From the NCBI GenBank assembly GCA_029959085.1, contig JARWIR010000174.1, positions 62,001 through 126,000 on the forward strand: a stretch of 64,000 nt of DNA, read 5' to 3'. Position 1 is the stretch's first letter. Every line of letters starts with the position of its first letter. This stretch comes from Nemophila menziesii. Lineage: Eukaryota; Streptophyta; Magnoliopsida; Boraginales; Hydrophyllaceae. Of the stretch, positions 48,303 through 61,993 are shown piece after piece. The notes below the pieces were generated by a model that saw only the letters and a program-made list of their open reading frames with translations, ran no database searches and was not told the origin of the DNA. The translations under genes and the position numbers were made by a program.

Positions 48303-51300
48303 GATGATCTGTTTTACGTGTTGAGATGTGATTTATTAACTTTTAGGTTGTTTTTAATATTCTATTTTAGGATATCGTATTTTGGCTCAGTTAGGGTTTT
48401 ACCAACCGTAACATTCAACAATAATTTCTAAAGTCTCTAACGTTATACCCTAAACCATAAACACAAAACCTTAACCCTATAACCTACACCTAATCCATCA
48501 CCATAAGCCCTAAATACTAACCATAAACTCTAACAATAAACCGTAACCAGAAACCCCAAACCCTAAATAGTAAACCTCATACCATAATCACATAACCTTA
48601 GTCACTGAACCCTAACCATGGAAAGGATAATAACGTGAAGATTTTGGCTTGTTTTTATCATCCAAACACGTTGCAAACCGTTTTTAAGGTTTTTGAAGTT
48701 TTTCTGCTAACTTTCACATACTTTCTCAGAATGGGGCACATAATATTTGTTTTTTGAGTGCGTTGGGCCTTTTGGGACCGCCAGATAGCTTCGCCGTCTA
48801 AGATGATCTGATTTACGTGTTGAGATGTGTTTTATTGACTTTTAGGTTGTTTTTAATATTCTATTTTAGGATATCGTATATTGGCTCAGTTAGGGTTTTA
48901 TCAACCGTAACATTCAACCCTAATTTCTAAAGTCTCTAACGTTATACCCTAAACCATAAACACAAAACCTTAACCCTATAACCTACACCTAATCCATCAC
49001 CATAAGCCCTAAATACTAACCATAAACTCTAACCATAAACCGTAACCAGAAACCCCATACCCTAAACACTAAACCTTATACCCTAATCCAAAAACCTTAA
49101 TCAGTGTACCCTAACTATGGATATGATAATAAGGTGAAGATTTTGGCTTGTTTCTATCATCCAAACACTTTGCAAACCGTTTTTAAGGTTTTTGAAGTTC
49201 CCCGAAGAATTTTTGCTACTTTCGCATACTTTCTCAGAATGGGACACATAATATATGTTTTTTGAGTGCGTTGGGCCTTCTGGGACCGACAGATCGCTTC
49301 GCCATCTAAGATGATCTGTTTTACGTGTTGAGATGTGTTTAATTGACTTTTAGGTTTTTTTTAATATTCTATTTTAGGATATCGTATTTTGGCTCAGTTA
49401 GGGTTTTACCAACCGTAACATTCAACCCTAATTTCTAAAGTCTCTAACGTTATACCCTAAACCCTAAACACAAAACCTTAACCCTATAACCTACACCTAA
49501 TCCATCACCATAAGCCCTAAATACTAACCATAAACTCTAACAATAAACCGTAACCAGAAACCCCAAACCCTAAACACTAAACCTTATACCCTAATCCAAA
49601 AACCTTAGTCACTGTACCCTAACCATGGATATGATAATAACGTTAAGATTTTGGCTTGTTTCTATCATCCAAACACGTTGCAAACCGTTTTTAAGGTTTT
49701 TGAAGTTCCCCGAAGGATTTCTGCTAACTTTCGCATACTATCTCAGAATGGGGCACATAATATTTGTTTTTTGAGTGCGTTAGGCCTTCTGGGACCGACA
49801 GATGGCTTCACCATCTAAGATGATCTGTTTTACGTGTTGAGATGTGTTTTATTGACTTTTAGGTTTTTTTTAATATTCTATTTTAGGATATCGTATTTTG
49901 GCTCAGTTAGGGTTTTACCAACCGTAACATTCAACCCTAATTTCTAAAGTCTCTAACGTTATACCCTAAACCCTAAACACAAAACCTTAACCCTATAACC
50001 TACACCTAATCCATCACCATAAGCCCTAAATACTAACCATAAACTCTAACAATAAACGGTAACCAGAAACCCCAAACCCTAAACACTAAACCTTATACCC
50101 TAATCCAAAAACCTTAGTCACTGTACCCTAACCATGGATATGATAATAACGTTAAGATTTTGGCTTGTTTCTATCATCCAAACACGTTGCAAACCGTTTT
50201 TAAGGTTTTTGAAGTTCCCCGAAGGATTTCTGCTAACTTTCGCATACTATCTCAGAATGGGGCACATAATATTTGTTTTTTGAGTGCGTTAGGCCTTCTG
50301 GGACCGACAGATGGCTTCACCATCTAAGATGATCTGTTTTACGTGTTGAGATGTGTTTTATTGACTTTTAGGTTGTTTTTAATATTCTATTTTAGGATAT
50401 CGTATTTTGGCTCAGTTAGGGTTTTACCAACCGTAACATTCAACCCTAATTTCTAAATATCTAACGTTATACCCTAAACCATAAACACAAAACCTTAACC
50501 ATATAACCTACACCTAATCCATCACCATAAGCCCTAAATACTAACCATAAACTCTAACAATAAACCGTAACCAGAAACCCCATACCCTAAACACTAAACC
50601 TAATACCATAATCACATAACCTTAGTCAGTGAACCCTAACCATGGAAAGGATAATAACGTGAAGATTTTGGCTTGTTTCTATCATCCAAACACGTTGCAA
50701 ACCGTTTTTAAGGTTTTTGAAGTTCCCCGAAGAACTTCTGCTAACTTTCGCATACTTTCTCAGAATGGGGCACATAATATACGTTTTTTGAGTGCGTTGG
50801 GCCTTCTGGGACCGACAGATGGCTTCGCCATCTAAGATGATCTGTTTTACGTGTTGAGATGTGTTTAATTGACTTTTAGGTTGTTTTTAATATTCTATTT
50901 TAGGATATCGTATTTTGGCTCAGTTAGGGTTTTACCAACCGTAACATTCAACCCTAATTTCTAAAGTATCTAACGTTATACCCTAAACCATAAACACAAA
51001 ACCTTAACCCTATAACCTACACCTAATCCATCACCATAAGCCCTAAATACTAACCATAAACTCTAACAATAAACCGTAACCAGAAACCCCAAACCCTAAA
51101 CACTAAACCTAATACCATAATCACATAACCTTAGTCAGTGAACCCTAACCATGGAAAGGATAATAACGTGAAGATTTTGGCTTGTTTCTATCATCCAAAC
51201 ACGTTGCAAACCGTTTTTAAGGTTTTTGAAGTTCCCCGAAGGATTTCTGCTAACTTTCGCATACTTTCTCAGAATGGGGCACATAATATTTGTTTTTTGA

Positions 51301-51344
51301 GTGCGTTGGGCCTTCTGGGACCGACAGATAGCTTCGCCATCTAA
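48303..51344. repeat. Six-monomer HOR DFGG(H/B)B, copy 2 (3042 bp)
   Basis: Starts: D 48303, F 48802, G 49310, G 49819, H/B 50328, B 50836. D has gtgatttattaac and taaatagtaaacctc, marks also in the D copies at 51345 and 57937 but not 54895. G at 49819 has cataaacggtaacc-type text (aataaacggtaacc). H/B reads ttctaaatatctaacg and is 508 bp. Confidence 0.88.
49310..49818. repeat. Type G monomer (reference copy, T8 subtype, 509 bp)
   Basis: Type G is C-like in its 3' half (aacgttaag, ctatctcagaa, gcgttaggcc, agatggcttcaccatct) but has cataatatttg and, uniquely, two intact telomere units in tandem, ccctaaaccctaaac (49455-49469), where other types read ccctaaaccataaac. It therefore holds two exact telo-boxes. 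An early subtype (27484, 29508, 33565, 40178) has caccacaagccc and ggttgttttt. A later one, always in G-G pairs, has caccataagccc and a G-to-T change giving a T8 run in aggttttttttaat. The copy at 63035 has neither mark. Confidence 0.87.
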
Positions 51345-54300
51345 GATGATCTGTTTTACGTGTTGAGATGTGATTTATTAACTTTTAGGTTGTTTTTAAT
51401 ATTCTATTTTAGGATATCGTATTTTGGCTCAGTTAGGGTTTTACCAACCGTAACATTCAACAATAATTTCTAAAGTCTCTAACGTTATACCCTAAACCAT
51501 AAACACAAAACCTTAACCCTATAACCTACACCTAATCCATCACCATAAGCCCTAAATACTAACCATAAACTCTAACAATAAACCGTAACCAGAAACCCCA
51601 AACCCTAAATAGTAAACCTCATACCATAATCACATAACCTTAGTCACTGAACCCTAACCATGGAAAGGATAATAACGTGAAGATTTTGGCTTGTTTTTAT
51701 CATCCAAACACGTTGCAAACCGTTTTTAAGGTTTTTGAAGTTTTTCTGCTAACTTTCACATACTTTCTCAGAATGGGGCACATAATATTTGTTTTTTGAG
51801 TGCGTTGGGCCTTTTGGGACCGCCAGATAGCTTCGCCGTCTAAGATGATCTGATTTACGTGTTGAGATGTGTTTTATTGACTTTTAGGTTGTTTTTAATA
51901 TTCTATTTTAGGATATCGTATATTGGCTCAGTTAGGGTTTTATCAACCGTAACATTCAACCCTAATTTCTAAAGTCTCTAACGTTATACCCTAAACCATA
52001 AACACAAAACCTTAACCCTATAACCTACACCTAATCCATCACCATAAGCCCTAAATACTAACCATAAACTCTAACCATAAACCGTAACCAGAAACCCCAT
52101 ACCCTAAACACTAAACCTTATACCCTAATCCAAAAACCTTAATCAGTGTACCCTAACTATGGATATGATAATAAGGTGAAGATTTTGGCTTGTTTCTATC
52201 ATCCAAACACTTTGCAAACCGTTTTTAAGGTTTTTGAAGTTCCCTGAAGAATTTTTGCTACTTTCGCATACTTTCTCAGAATGGGACACATAATATATGT
52301 TTTTTGAGTGCGTTGGGCCTTCTGGGACCGACAGATCGCTTCGCCATCTAAGATGATCTGTTTTACGTGTTGAGATGTGTTTAATTGACTTTTAGGTTTT
52401 TTTTAATATTCTATTTTAGGATATCGTATTTTGGCTCAGTTAGGGTTTTACCAACCGTAACATTCAACCCTAATTTCTAAAGTCTCTAACGTTATACCCT
52501 AAACCCTAAACACAAAACCTTAACCCTATAACCTACACCTAATCCATCACCATAAGCCCTAAATACTAACCATAAACTCTAACAATAAACCGTAACCAGA
52601 AACCCCAAACCCTAAACACTAAACCTTATACCCTAATCCAAAAACCTTAGTCACTGTACCCTAACCATGGATATGATAATAACGTTAAGATTTTGGCTTG
52701 TTTCTATCATCCAAACACGTTGCAAACCGTTTTTAAGGTTTTTGAAGTTCCCCGAAGGATTTCTGCTAACTTTCGCATACTATCTCAGAATGGGGCACAT
52801 AATATTTGTTTTTTGAGTGTGTTAGGCCTTCTGGGACCGACAGATGGCTTCACCATCTAAGATGATCTGTTTTACGTGTTGAGATGTGTTTTATTGACTT
52901 TTAGGTTTTTTTTAATATTCTATTTTAGGATATCGTATTTTGGCTCAGTTAGGGTTTTACCAACCGTAACATTCAACCCTAATTTCTAAAGTCTCTAACG
53001 TTATACCCTAAACCCTAAACACAAAACCTTAACCCTATAACCTACACCTAATCCATCACCATAAGCCCTAAATACTAACCATAAACTCTAACAATAAACC
53101 GTAACCAGAAACCCCAAACCCTAAACACTAAACCTTATACCCTAATCCAAAAACCTTAGTCACTGTACCCTAACCATGGATATGATAATAACGTTAAGAT
53201 TTTGGCTTGTTTCTATCATCCAAACACGTTGCAAACCGTTTTTAAGGTTTTTGAAGTTCCCCGAAGGATTTCTGCTAACTTTCGCATACTATCTCAGAAT
53301 GGGGCACATAATATTTGTTTTTTGAGTGCGTTAGGCCTTCTGGGACCGACAGATGGCTTCACCATCTAAGATGATCTGTTTTACGTGTTGAGATGTGTTT
53401 TATTGACTTTTAGGTTGTTTTTAATATTCTATTTTAGGATATCGTATTTTGGCTCAGTTAGGGTTTTACCAACCGTAACATTCAACCCTAATTTCTAAAT
53501 ATCTAACGTTATACCCTAAACCATAAACACAAAACCTTAACCATATAACCTACACCTAATCCATCACCATAAGGCCTAAATACTAACCATAAACTCTAAC
53601 AATAAACCGTAACCAGAAACCCCAAACCCTAAACACTAAACCTTATACCATAATCCAAAAACCTTAATCAGTGTACCCTAACTATGGGTATGATAATAAC
53701 GTGAAGATTTTGGCTTGTTTCTATCATCCAAACACTTTGCAAACCGTTTTTAAGGTTTTTGAAGTTCCCCGAAGAACTTTTGCTACTTTCGCATACTTTC
53801 TCAGAATGGGACACATAATATACGTTTTTTGAGTGCGTTGGGCCTTCTGGGACCGAAAGATGGCTTCGCCATCTAAGATGATCTGTTTTACGTGTTGAGA
53901 TGTGTTTTATTGACTTTTAGGTTGTTTTTAATATTCTATTTTAGGATATCGTATTTTGGCTCTATTAGGGTTTTACCAACCGTAACATTCAACCCTAATT
54001 TCTAAAGTCTCTAACGTTATACCCTAAACCATAAACACAAAACCTTAACCCTATAACCTACACCTAATCCATCACCATAAGCCCTAAATACTAACCATAA
54101 ACTCTAACAATAAACCGTAACCAGGAACCCCAAACCCTAAACACTAAACCTTTATACCATAATCACATAACCTTAGTCACTGAACCCTAACCATGGAAAG
54201 GATAATAACGTGAAGATTTTGGCTTGTTTTTATCATCCAAACACGTTGCAAACCGTTTTTAAGGTTTTTGAAGTTCCCCGAAGAATTTTTGCTACTTTCG

Positions 54301-54894
54301 CATACTTTCTCAGAATGGGACACATAATATATGTTTTTTGAGTGCGTTGGGCCTTCTGGGACCGACAGATAGCCTCGCCATCTAAGATGATCTGTTTTAC
54401 GTGTTGAGATGTGTTTAATTGACTTTTAGGTTGTTTTTAATATTCTATTTTAGGATATCGTATTTTGGCTCAGTTAGGGTTTTACCAACCGTAACATTCA
54501 ACCCTAATTTCTAAAGTCTCTAACGTTATACCCTAAACCATAAACACAAAACCTTAACCCTATAACCTACACCTAATCCATCACCATAAGCCCTAAATAC
54601 TAACCATAAACTCTAACAATAAACCGTAACCAGAAACCCCAAACCCTTAACACTAAACCTAATACCATAATCACATAACCTTAGTCAGTGAACCCTAACC
54701 ATGGAAAGGATAATAACGTGAAGATTTTGGCTTGTTTCTATCATCCAAACACGTTGCAAACCGTTTTTAAGGTTTTTGAAGTTCCCCGAAGGATTTCTGC
54801 TAACTTTCGCATACTTTCTCAGAATGGGGCACATAATATTTGTTTTTTGAGTGCGTTGGGCCTTCTGGGACCGACAGATAGCTTCGCCATCTAA
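51345..54894. repeat. Seven-monomer HOR DFGGH(I/J)B (3550 bp)
   Basis: Starts: D 51345, F 51844, G 52352, G 52861, H 53370, I/J 53877, B 54386. It has a full H and an I/J where the six-monomer units have one H/B. I/J reads accaggaacccc, shared with the I/J at 60469, but lacks the catat change. B reads aaacccttaac (t at 54648), losing its telo-box, and has aaagtctct rather than aaagtatct. G at 52352 has gagtgtgttagg. Confidence 0.88.
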
Positions 54895-57800
54895 GATGAT
54901 CTGTTTTACGTGTTGAGATGTGTTTTATTGACTTTTAGGTTGTTTTTAATATTCTATTTTAGGATATCGTATTTTGGCTCAGTTAGGGTTTTACCAACCG
55001 TAACATTCAACAATAATTTCTAAAGTCTCTAACGTTATACCCTAAACCATAAACACAAAACCTTAACCCTATAACCTACACCTAATCCATCACCATAAGC
55101 CCTAAATACTAACCATAAACTCTAACAATAAACCGTAACCAGAAACCCCAAACCCTAAACAGTAAACCTCATACCATAATCACATAACCTTAGTCACTGA
55201 ACCCTAACCATGGAAAGGATAATAACGTGAAGATTTTGGCTTGTTTTTATCATCCAAACACGTTGCAAACCGTTTTTAAGGTTTTTGAAGTTTTTCTGCT
55301 AACTTTCACATACTTTCTCAGAATGGGGCACATAATATTTGTTTTTTGAGTGCGTTGGGCCTTTTGGGACCGCCAGATAGCTTCGCCGTCTAAGATGATC
55401 TGATTTACGTGTTGAGATGTGTTTTATTGACTTTTAGGTTGTTTTTAATATTCTATTTTAGGATATCGTATATTGGCTCAGTTAGGGTTTTATCAACCGT
55501 AACATTCAACCCTAATTTCTAAAGTCTCTAACGTTATACCCTAAACCATAAACACAAAACCTTAACCCTATAACCTACACCTAATCCATCACCATAAGCC
55601 CTAAATACTAACCATAAACTCTAACCATAAACCGTAACCAGAAACCCCATACCCTAAACACTAAACCTTATACCCTAATCCAAAAACCTTAATCAGTGTA
55701 CCCTAACTATGGATATGATAATAAGGTGAAGATTTTGGCTTGTTTCTATCATCCAAACACTTTGCAAACCGTTTTTAAGGTTTTTGAAGTTCCCCGAAGA
55801 ATTTTTGCTACTTTCGCATACTTTCTCAGAATGGGACACATAATATATGTTTTTTGAGTGCGTTGGGCCTTCTGGGACCGACAGATCGCTTCGCCATCTA
55901 AGATGATCTGTTTTACGTGTTGAGATGTGTTTAATTGACTTTTAGGTTTTTTTTAATATTCTATTTTAGGATATCGTATTTTGGCTCAGTTAGGGTTTTA
56001 CCAACCGTAACATTCAACCCTAATTTCTAAAGTCTCTAACGTTATACCCTAAACCCTAAACACAAAACCTTAACCCTATAACCTACACCTAATCCATCAC
56101 CATAAGCCCTAAATACTAACCATAAACTCTAACAATAAACCGTAACCAGAAACCCCAAACCCTAAACACTAAACCTTATACCCTAATCCAAAAACCTTAG
56201 TCACTGTACCCTAACCATGGATATGATAATAACGTTAAGATTTTGGCTTGTTTCTATCATCCAAACACGTTGCAAACCGTTTTTAAGGTTTTTGAAGTTC
56301 CCCGAAGGATTTCTGCTAACTTTCGCATACTATCTCAGAATGGGGCACATAATATTTGTTTTTTGAGTGCGTTAGGCCTTCTGGGACCGACAGATGGCTT
56401 CACCATCTAAGATGATCTGTTTTACGTGTTGAGATGTGTTTTATTGACTTTTAGGTTTTTTTTAATATTCTATTTTAGGATATCGTATTTTGGCTCAGTT
56501 AGGGTTTTACCAACCGTAACATTCAACCCTAATTTCTAAAGTCTCTAACGTTATACCCTAAACCCTAAACACAAAACATTAACCCTATAACCTACACCTA
56601 ATCCATCACCATAAGCCCTAAATACTAACCATAAACTCTAACAATAAACCGTAACCAGAAACCCCAAACCCTAAACACTAAACCTTATACCCTAATCCAA
56701 AAACCTTAGTCACTGTACCCTAACCATGGATATGATAATAACGTTAAGATTTTGGCTTGTTTCTATCATCCAAACACGTTGCAAACCGTTTTTAAGGTTT
56801 TTGAAGTTCCCCGAAGGATTTCTGCTAACTTTCGCATACTATCTCAGAATGGGGCACATAATATTTGTTTTTTGAGTGCGTTAGGCCTTCTGGGACCGAC
56901 AGATGGCTTCACCATCTAAGATGATCTGTTTTACGTGTTGAGATGTGTTTTATTGACTTTTAGGTTGTTTTTAATATTCTATTTTAGGATATCGTATTTT
57001 GGCTCAGTTAGGGTTTTACCAACCGTAACATTCAACCCTAATTTCTAAATATCTAACGTTATACCCTAAACCATAAACACAAAACCTTAACCATATAACC
57101 TACACCTAATCCATCACCATAAGCCCTAAATACTAACCATAAACTCTAACAATAAACCGTAACCAGAAACCCCATACCCTAAACACTAAACCTAATACCA
57201 TAATCACATAACCTTAGTCAGTGAACCCTAACCATGGAAAGGATAATAACGTGAAGATTTTGGCTTGTTTCTATCATCCAAACACGTTGCAAACCGTTTT
57301 TAAGGTTTTTGAAGTTCCCCGAAGGATTTCTGCTAACTTTCGCATACTTTCTCAGAATGGGGCACATAATATATGTTTTTTGAGTGCGTTGGGCCTTCTG
57401 GGACCGACAGATAGCTTCGCCATCTAAGATGATCTGTTTTACGTGTTGAGATGTGTTTAATTGACTTTTAGGTTGTTTTTAATATTCTATTTTAGGATAT
57501 CGTATTTTGGCTCAGTTAGGGTTTTACCAACCGTAACATTCAACCCTAATTTCTAAAGTATCTAACGTTATACCCTAAACCATAAACACAAAACCTTAAC
57601 CCTATAACCTACACCTAATCCATCACCATAAGCCCTAAATACTAACCATAAACTCTAACAATAAACCGTAACCAGAAACCCCAAACCCTAAACACTAAAC
57701 CTAATACCATAATCACATAACCTTAGTCAGTGAACCCTAACCATGGAAAGGATAATAACGTGAAGATTTTGGCTTGTTTCTATCATCCAAACACGTTGCA

Positions 57801-57936
57801 AACCGTTTTTAAGGTTTTTGAAGTTCCCCGAAGGATTTCTGCTAACTTTCGCATACTTTCTCAGAATGGGGCACATAATATTTGTTTTTTGAGTGCGTTG
57901 GGCCTTCTGGGACCGACAGATAGCTTCGCCATCTAA
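54895..57936. repeat. Six-monomer HOR DFGG(H/B)B, copy 3 (3042 bp)
   Basis: Starts: D 54895, F 55394, G 55902, G 56411, H/B 56920, B 57428. D reads gtgttttattgac and taaacagtaaacctc, closer to the hybrid at 45260 than to the neighbouring D copies. The second G has caaaacattaaccc. H/B has a plain B tail with cataatatatg. With the preceding seven monomers it forms a 13-monomer, 6592-bp super-unit that begins again at 57937. Confidence 0.88.
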
Positions 57937-60900
57937 GATGATCTGTTTTACGTGTTGAGATGTGATTTATTAACTTTTAGGTTGTTTTTAATATTCTATT
58001 TTAGGATATCGTATTTTGGCTCAGTTAGGGTTTTACCAACCGTAACATTCAACAATATTTTCTAAAGTCTCTAACGTTATACCCTAAACCATAAACACAA
58101 AACCTTAACCCTATAACCTACACCTAATCCATCACCATAAGCCCTAAATACTAACCATAAACTCTAACAATAAACCGTAACCAGAAACCCCAAACCCTAA
58201 ATAGTAAACCTCATACCATAATCACATAACCTTAGTCACTGAACCCTAACCATGGAAAGGATAATAACGTGAAGATTTTGGCTTGTTTTTATCATCCAAA
58301 CACGTTGCAAACCGTTTTTAAGGTTTTTGAAGTTTTTCTGCTAACTTTCACATACTTTCTCAGAATGGGGCACATAATATTTGTTTTTTGAGTGCGTTGG
58401 GCCTTTTGGGACCGCCAGATAGCTTCGCCGTCTAAGATGATCTGATTTACGTGTTGAGATGTGTTTTATTGACTTTTAGGTTGTTTTTAATATTCTATTT
58501 TAGGATATCGTATATTGGCTCAGTTAGGGTTTTATCAACCGTAACATTCAACCCTAATTTCTAAAGTCTCTAACGTTATACCCTAAACCATAAACACAAA
58601 ACCTTAACCCTATAACCTACACCTAATCCATCACCATAAGCCCTAAATACTAACCATAAACTCTAACCATAAACCGTAACCAGAAACCCCATACCCTAAA
58701 CACTAAACCTTATACCCTAATCCAAAAACCTTAATCAGTGTACCCTAACTATGGATATGATAATAAGGTGAAGATTTTGGCTTGTTTCTATCATCCAAAC
58801 ACTTTGCAAACCGTTTTTAAGGTTTTTGAAGTTCCCCGAAGAATTTTTGCTACTTTCGCATACTTTCTCAGAATGGGACACATAATATATGTTTTTTGAG
58901 TGCGTTGGGCCTTCTGGGACCGACAGATCGCTTCGCCATCTAAGATGATCTGTTTTACGTGTTGAGATGTGTTTAATTGACTTTTAGGTTTTTTTTAATA
59001 TTCTATTTTAGGATATCGTATTTTGGCTCAGTTAGGGTTTTACCAACCGTAACATTCAACCCTAATTTCTAAAGTCTCTAACGTTATACCCTAAACCCTA
59101 AACACAAAACCTTAACCCTATAACCTACACCTAATCCATCACCATAAGCCCTAAATACTAACCATAAACTCTAACAATAAACCGTAACCAGAAACCCCAA
59201 ACCCTAAACACTAAACCTTATACCCTAATCCAAAAACCTTAGTCACTGTACCCTAACCATGGATATGATAATAACGTTAAGATTTTGGCTTGTTTCTATC
59301 ATCCAAACACGTTGCAAACCGTTTTTAAGGTTTTTGAAGTTCCCCGAAGGATTTCTGCTAACTTTCGCATACTATCTCAGAATGGGGCACATAATATTTG
59401 TTTTTTGAGTGCGTTAGGCCTTCTGGGACCGACAGATGGCTTCACCATCTAAGATGATCTGTTTTACGTGTTGAGATGTGTTTTATTGACTTTTAGGTTT
59501 TTTTTAATATTCTATTTTAGGATATCGTATTTTGGCTCAGTTAGGGTTTTACCAACCGTAACATTCAACCCTAATTTCTAAAGTCTCTAACGTTATACCC
59601 TAAACCCTAAACACAAAACCTTAACCCTATAACCTACACCTAATCCATCACCATAAGCCCTAAATACTAACCATAAACTCTAACAATAAACCGTAACCAG
59701 AAACCCCAAACCCTAAACACTAAACCTTATACCCTAATCCAAAAACCTTAGTCACTGTACCCTAACCATGGATATGATAATAACGTTAAGATTTTGGCTT
59801 GTTTCTATCATCCAAACACGTTGCAAACCGTTTTTAAGGTTTTTGAAGTTCCCCGAAGGATTTCTGCTAACTTTCGCATACTATCTCAGAATGGGGCACA
59901 TAATATTTGTTTTTTGAGTGCGTTAGGCCTTCTGGGACCGACAGATGGCTTCACCATCTAAGATGATCTGTTTTACGTGTTGAGATGTGTTTTATTGACT
60001 TTTAGGTTGTTTTTAATATTCTATTTTAGGATATCGTATTTTGGCTCAGTTAGGGTTTTACCAACCGTAACATTCAACCCTAATTTCTAAATATCTAACG
60101 TTATACCCTAAACCATAAACACAAAACCTTAACCATATAACCTACACCTAATCCATCACCATAAGGCCTAAATACTAACCATAAACTCTAACAATAAACC
60201 GTAACCAGAAACCCCAAACCCTAAACACTAAACCTTATACCATAATCCAAAAACCTTAATCAGTGTACCCTAACTATGGGTATGATAATAACGTGAAGAT
60301 TTTGGCTTGTTTCTATCATCCAAACACTTTGCAAACCGTTTTTAAGGTTTTTGAAGTTCCCCGAAGAATTTTTGCTACTTTCGCATACTTTCTCAGAATG
60401 GGACACATAATATACGTTTTTTGAGTGCGTTGGGCCTTCTGGGACCGAAAGATGGCTTCGCCATCTAAGATGATCTGTTTTACGTGTTGAGATGTGTTTT
60501 ATTGACTTTTAGGTTGTTTTTAATATTCTATTTTAGGATATCGTATTTTGGCTCTATTAGGGTTTTACCAACCGTAACATTCAACCCTAATTTCTAAAGT
60601 CTCTAACGTTATACCCTAAACCATAAACACAAAACCTTAACCCTATAACCTACACCTAATCCATCACCATAAGCCCTAAATACTAACCATAAACTCTAAC
60701 AATAAACCGTAACCAGGAACCCCAAACCCTAAACACTAAACCTTTATACCATAATCACATAACCTTAGTCACTGAACCCTAACCATGGAAAGGATAATAA
60801 CGTGAAGATTTTGGCTTGTTTTTATCATCCAAACACGTTGCAAACCGTTTTTAAGGTTTTTGAAGTTCCCCGAAGAATTTTTGCTACTTTCGCATACTTT

Positions 60901-61993
60901 CTCAGAATGGGACACATAATATATGTTTTTTGAGTGCGTTGGGCCTTCTGGGACCGACATATAGCTTCGCCATCTAAGATGATCTGTTTTACGTTTTGAG
61001 ATGTGTTTAATTGACTTTTAGGTTGTTTTTAATATTCTATTTTAGGATATCGTATTTTGGCTCAGTTAGGGTTTTACCAACCGTAACATTCAACCCTAAT
61101 TTCTAAAGTCTCTAACGTTATACCCTAAACCATAAACACAAAACCTTAACCCTATAACCTACACCTAATCCATCACCATAAGCCCTAAATACTAACCATA
61201 AACTCTAACAATAAACCGTAACCAGAAACCCCAAACCCTAAACACTAAACCTTATACCCTAATCCAAAAACCTTAGTCACTGTACCCTAACCATGGATAT
61301 GATAATAACGTTAAGATTTTGGCTTGTTTCTATCATCCAAACACGTTGCAAACCGTTTTTAAGGTTTTTGAAGTTCCCCGAAGGATTTCTGCTAACTTTC
61401 GCATACTATCTCAGAATGGGGCACATAATTTTTGTTTTTTGAGTGCGTTAGGCCTTCTGGGACCGACAGATGGCTTCACCATCTAAGATGATCTGTTTTA
61501 CGTGTTGAGATGTGTTTTATTGACTTTTAGGTTGTTTTTAATATTCTATTTTAGGATATCGTATTTTGGCTCAGTTAGGGTTTTACCAACCGTAACATTC
61601 AACCCTAATTTCTAAATCTCTAACGTCATACCCTAAACCATAAACACAAAACCTTAACCCTATAACCTACACCTAATCCATCACCATAAGCCCTAAATAC
61701 TAACCATAAACTCTAACCATAAACCGTAACCAGAAACCCCATACCCTAAACACCAAACCTTATACCCTAATCCAAAAACCTTAGTCACTGTACCCTAACT
61801 ATGGATATGATAATAACGTGAAGATTTTGGCTTGTTTCTATCATCCAAACGCTTTGCAAACCGTTTTTAAGGTTTTTGAAGTTCCCCGAAGAATTTTTGC
61901 TACTTTCGCATACTTTCTCAGAATGGGACACATAATATATGTTTTTTGAGTGCGTTGGGCCTTCTGGGACCGACAGATAGCTTCGCCATCTAA
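57937..61993. repeat. Eight-monomer block DFGGH(I/J)CA (4057 bp)
   Basis: Starts: D 57937, F 58436, G 58944, G 59453, H 59962, I/J 60469, C 60978, A 61487. The first six repeat 51345-54385 with the shared marks gtgatttattaac, taaatagtaaacc and accaggaacccc. The block then departs into left-region style C and A. D has caacaatattttct. H has cataatatacg. C has the acgttttgag start normal after J. Confidence 0.88.
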
